Source: an uncultured Bacilli bacterium
Lineage (GTDB): Bacteria; Bacillota_I; Bacilli_A; RF39; UBA660
Assembly: GCA_934122215.1 (NCBI GenBank)
Contig: CAKOWF010000026.1
Location: 1-15,162, forward strand
Direction of reading: 5' to 3'
Length of the DNA: 15,162 nucleotides
The notes below the pieces were generated by a model. It was not told the origin of the DNA. It ran no database searches and saw nothing but the letters and a program-made list of their open reading frames with translations. Each line of letters starts with the position of its first letter. The first letter of the stretch is position 1. Both the position numbers and the translations under genes were made by a program. Below are positions 14,739-15,162 of the stretch, in pieces.

Positions 14739-14792
14739 GACAAAATTTTTAAATTTAAAGTGTTAGTATATAAAACATTTAAGAAGGAAAAT

Positions 14793-15162
14793 ATGAATTA
14801 TTATGAAAATATAAAAGAAGAATTAATAAGTAATGAAGTATATAAAAAGATAAAAGATTATAGTAAAAATAGAAGTGATTTAAAGACTTACTATAATGTA
14901 GGAAAAATATTAAGTGAAGCAGGAAAACATTATGGAGAAAGTATAATTAAAGAATATTCTAAAAAATTAACAAATGAGTTAGGTAAAGGATATACTTATA
15001 CAGCACTGGTTAGAATGAAACAATTTTATTTAATAAATATAAATATTGCGACAATGTCGCAACAATTGACATGGTCACACTATTGTGAATTATTATCATT
15101 AAATAATATAGATAAAATAAATTATTATGTAAAAATAACAGAAGAACAAAATTTATCAGTAA
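14793..15162 (+). CDS. DUF1016/YhcG-type PDDEXK nuclease family protein, 5' part
   Basis: An open frame runs from ATG 14793 to the window end (123 codons, no stop). Motifs of the DUF1016 N-terminal domain are visible in order: TYYNVGKILSEAG (32-44), HYGESIIKEYSKKLTNELGK (46-65), YTYTALVRMKQFY and QLTWSHYCELLSL (91-103), then ENLS-like EEQNLSV at the cut. In this family the C-terminal half, missing here, is a PDDEXK nuclease fold. Family members are found near restriction-modification genes and mobile regions, but their role is unsettled. AAGAAGGAAA (14781-14790) precedes the ATG. It is separated from ftsZ by a strong terminator, so it belongs to a different unit and may be an acquired gene. 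Confidence 0.85.
   Translation, partial: MNYYENIKEELISNEVYKKIKDYSKNRSDLKTYYNVGKILSEAGKHYGESIIKEYSKKLTNELGKGYTYTALVRMKQFYLININIATMSQQLTWSHYCELLSLNNIDKINYYVKITEEQNLSV
15046..15062. repeat. perfect 17-base palindrome inside the DUF1016 gene
   Basis: TTGCGACA (15046-15053) and TGTCGCAA (15055-15062) are perfect inverted repeats around a single A. The site lies over codons for A86-T87-M88-S89-Q90, just before the conserved LTWSHY motif. It is unusually GC-rich for this window and includes rare GCG and TCG codons. It could be a binding site, but might be chance or protein constraint. Confidence 0.8.

Noticed and set aside
14737..14774. Promoter for the DUF1016 gene: TTGACA at 14737-14742 with TATATA/TATAAA at 14767-14774
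   Set aside because: The spacing is 24 bases or more, far from 17, and TTGACA arises where the ftsZ terminator T-run meets GACA. The -10-like boxes alone are weak evidence in such AT-rich DNA.
1..15162. CRISPR arrays, tRNA or rRNA genes, insertion sequences
   Set aside because: No regularly spaced direct repeats, no cloverleaf-like or rRNA-like GC-rich segments, and no transposase or terminal inverted repeats were seen by eye on either strand.

Overview
The window is a strongly AT-rich stretch with every supported gene on the + strand. It looks like a low-GC Firmicutes/Bacilli-type chromosome, possibly one of the uncultured gut Bacilli or Mollicutes-like lineages such as RF39. Supporting features are AGGAGGTG-type ribosome binding sites, TTGACA/TATAAT promoters, short hairpin-plus-U-run terminators, a Gram-positive lipobox, ftsA-ftsZ and a prepilin-type protein. 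TGA is used as a stop (rnc) and tryptophan is encoded by TGG, so this is the standard bacterial code and not the Mycoplasma code. The lineage is inferred from gene content, not from a search.

Layout. Positions 1-2189 hold three overlapping genes of the CoA-dehydratase activase type: the end of a DUF2229-like protein, a second related protein, and a BadF/HgdC-type ATPase with its iron-sulfur cysteines. Positions 2190-4284 carry topA with its own promoter and terminator. A 240-base gap (4266-4505) contains a G9 tract and several mutually exclusive hairpins just ahead of the next gene, and looks like a structured regulatory leader.

Positions 4506-9101 form a tight operon of envelope genes: a TM2 protein, a DUF4352-like lipoprotein, a zinc-ribbon/DUF4190 protein with an Asn/Met-rich linker, a TMEM43-family protein, an AIM24-family protein and a prepilin-like protein. 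It ends at a terminator. Positions 9224-11153 encode two more zinc-ribbon membrane proteins, one TcaA-like and one polytopic, again ended by a terminator. Three proteins in this region therefore join an N-terminal cytoplasmic zinc ribbon to membrane segments, which suggests a membrane or envelope sensing function.

Positions 11161-12317 carry rnc (RNase III) overlapping a gene for a small membrane-anchored extracytoplasmic protein. Positions 12338-14738 carry ftsA and ftsZ two bases apart with their own promoter and terminator, without the usual mur/dcw neighbours. The window ends inside a DUF1016 (YhcG-type, PDDEXK nuclease family) gene whose coding sequence contains a perfect 17-base palindrome.

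Most promising for something new are the G9-containing leader before the TM2 operon, and the TM2/TMEM43/AIM24/prepilin operon itself. No gene-free stretch exceeds 300 bases.
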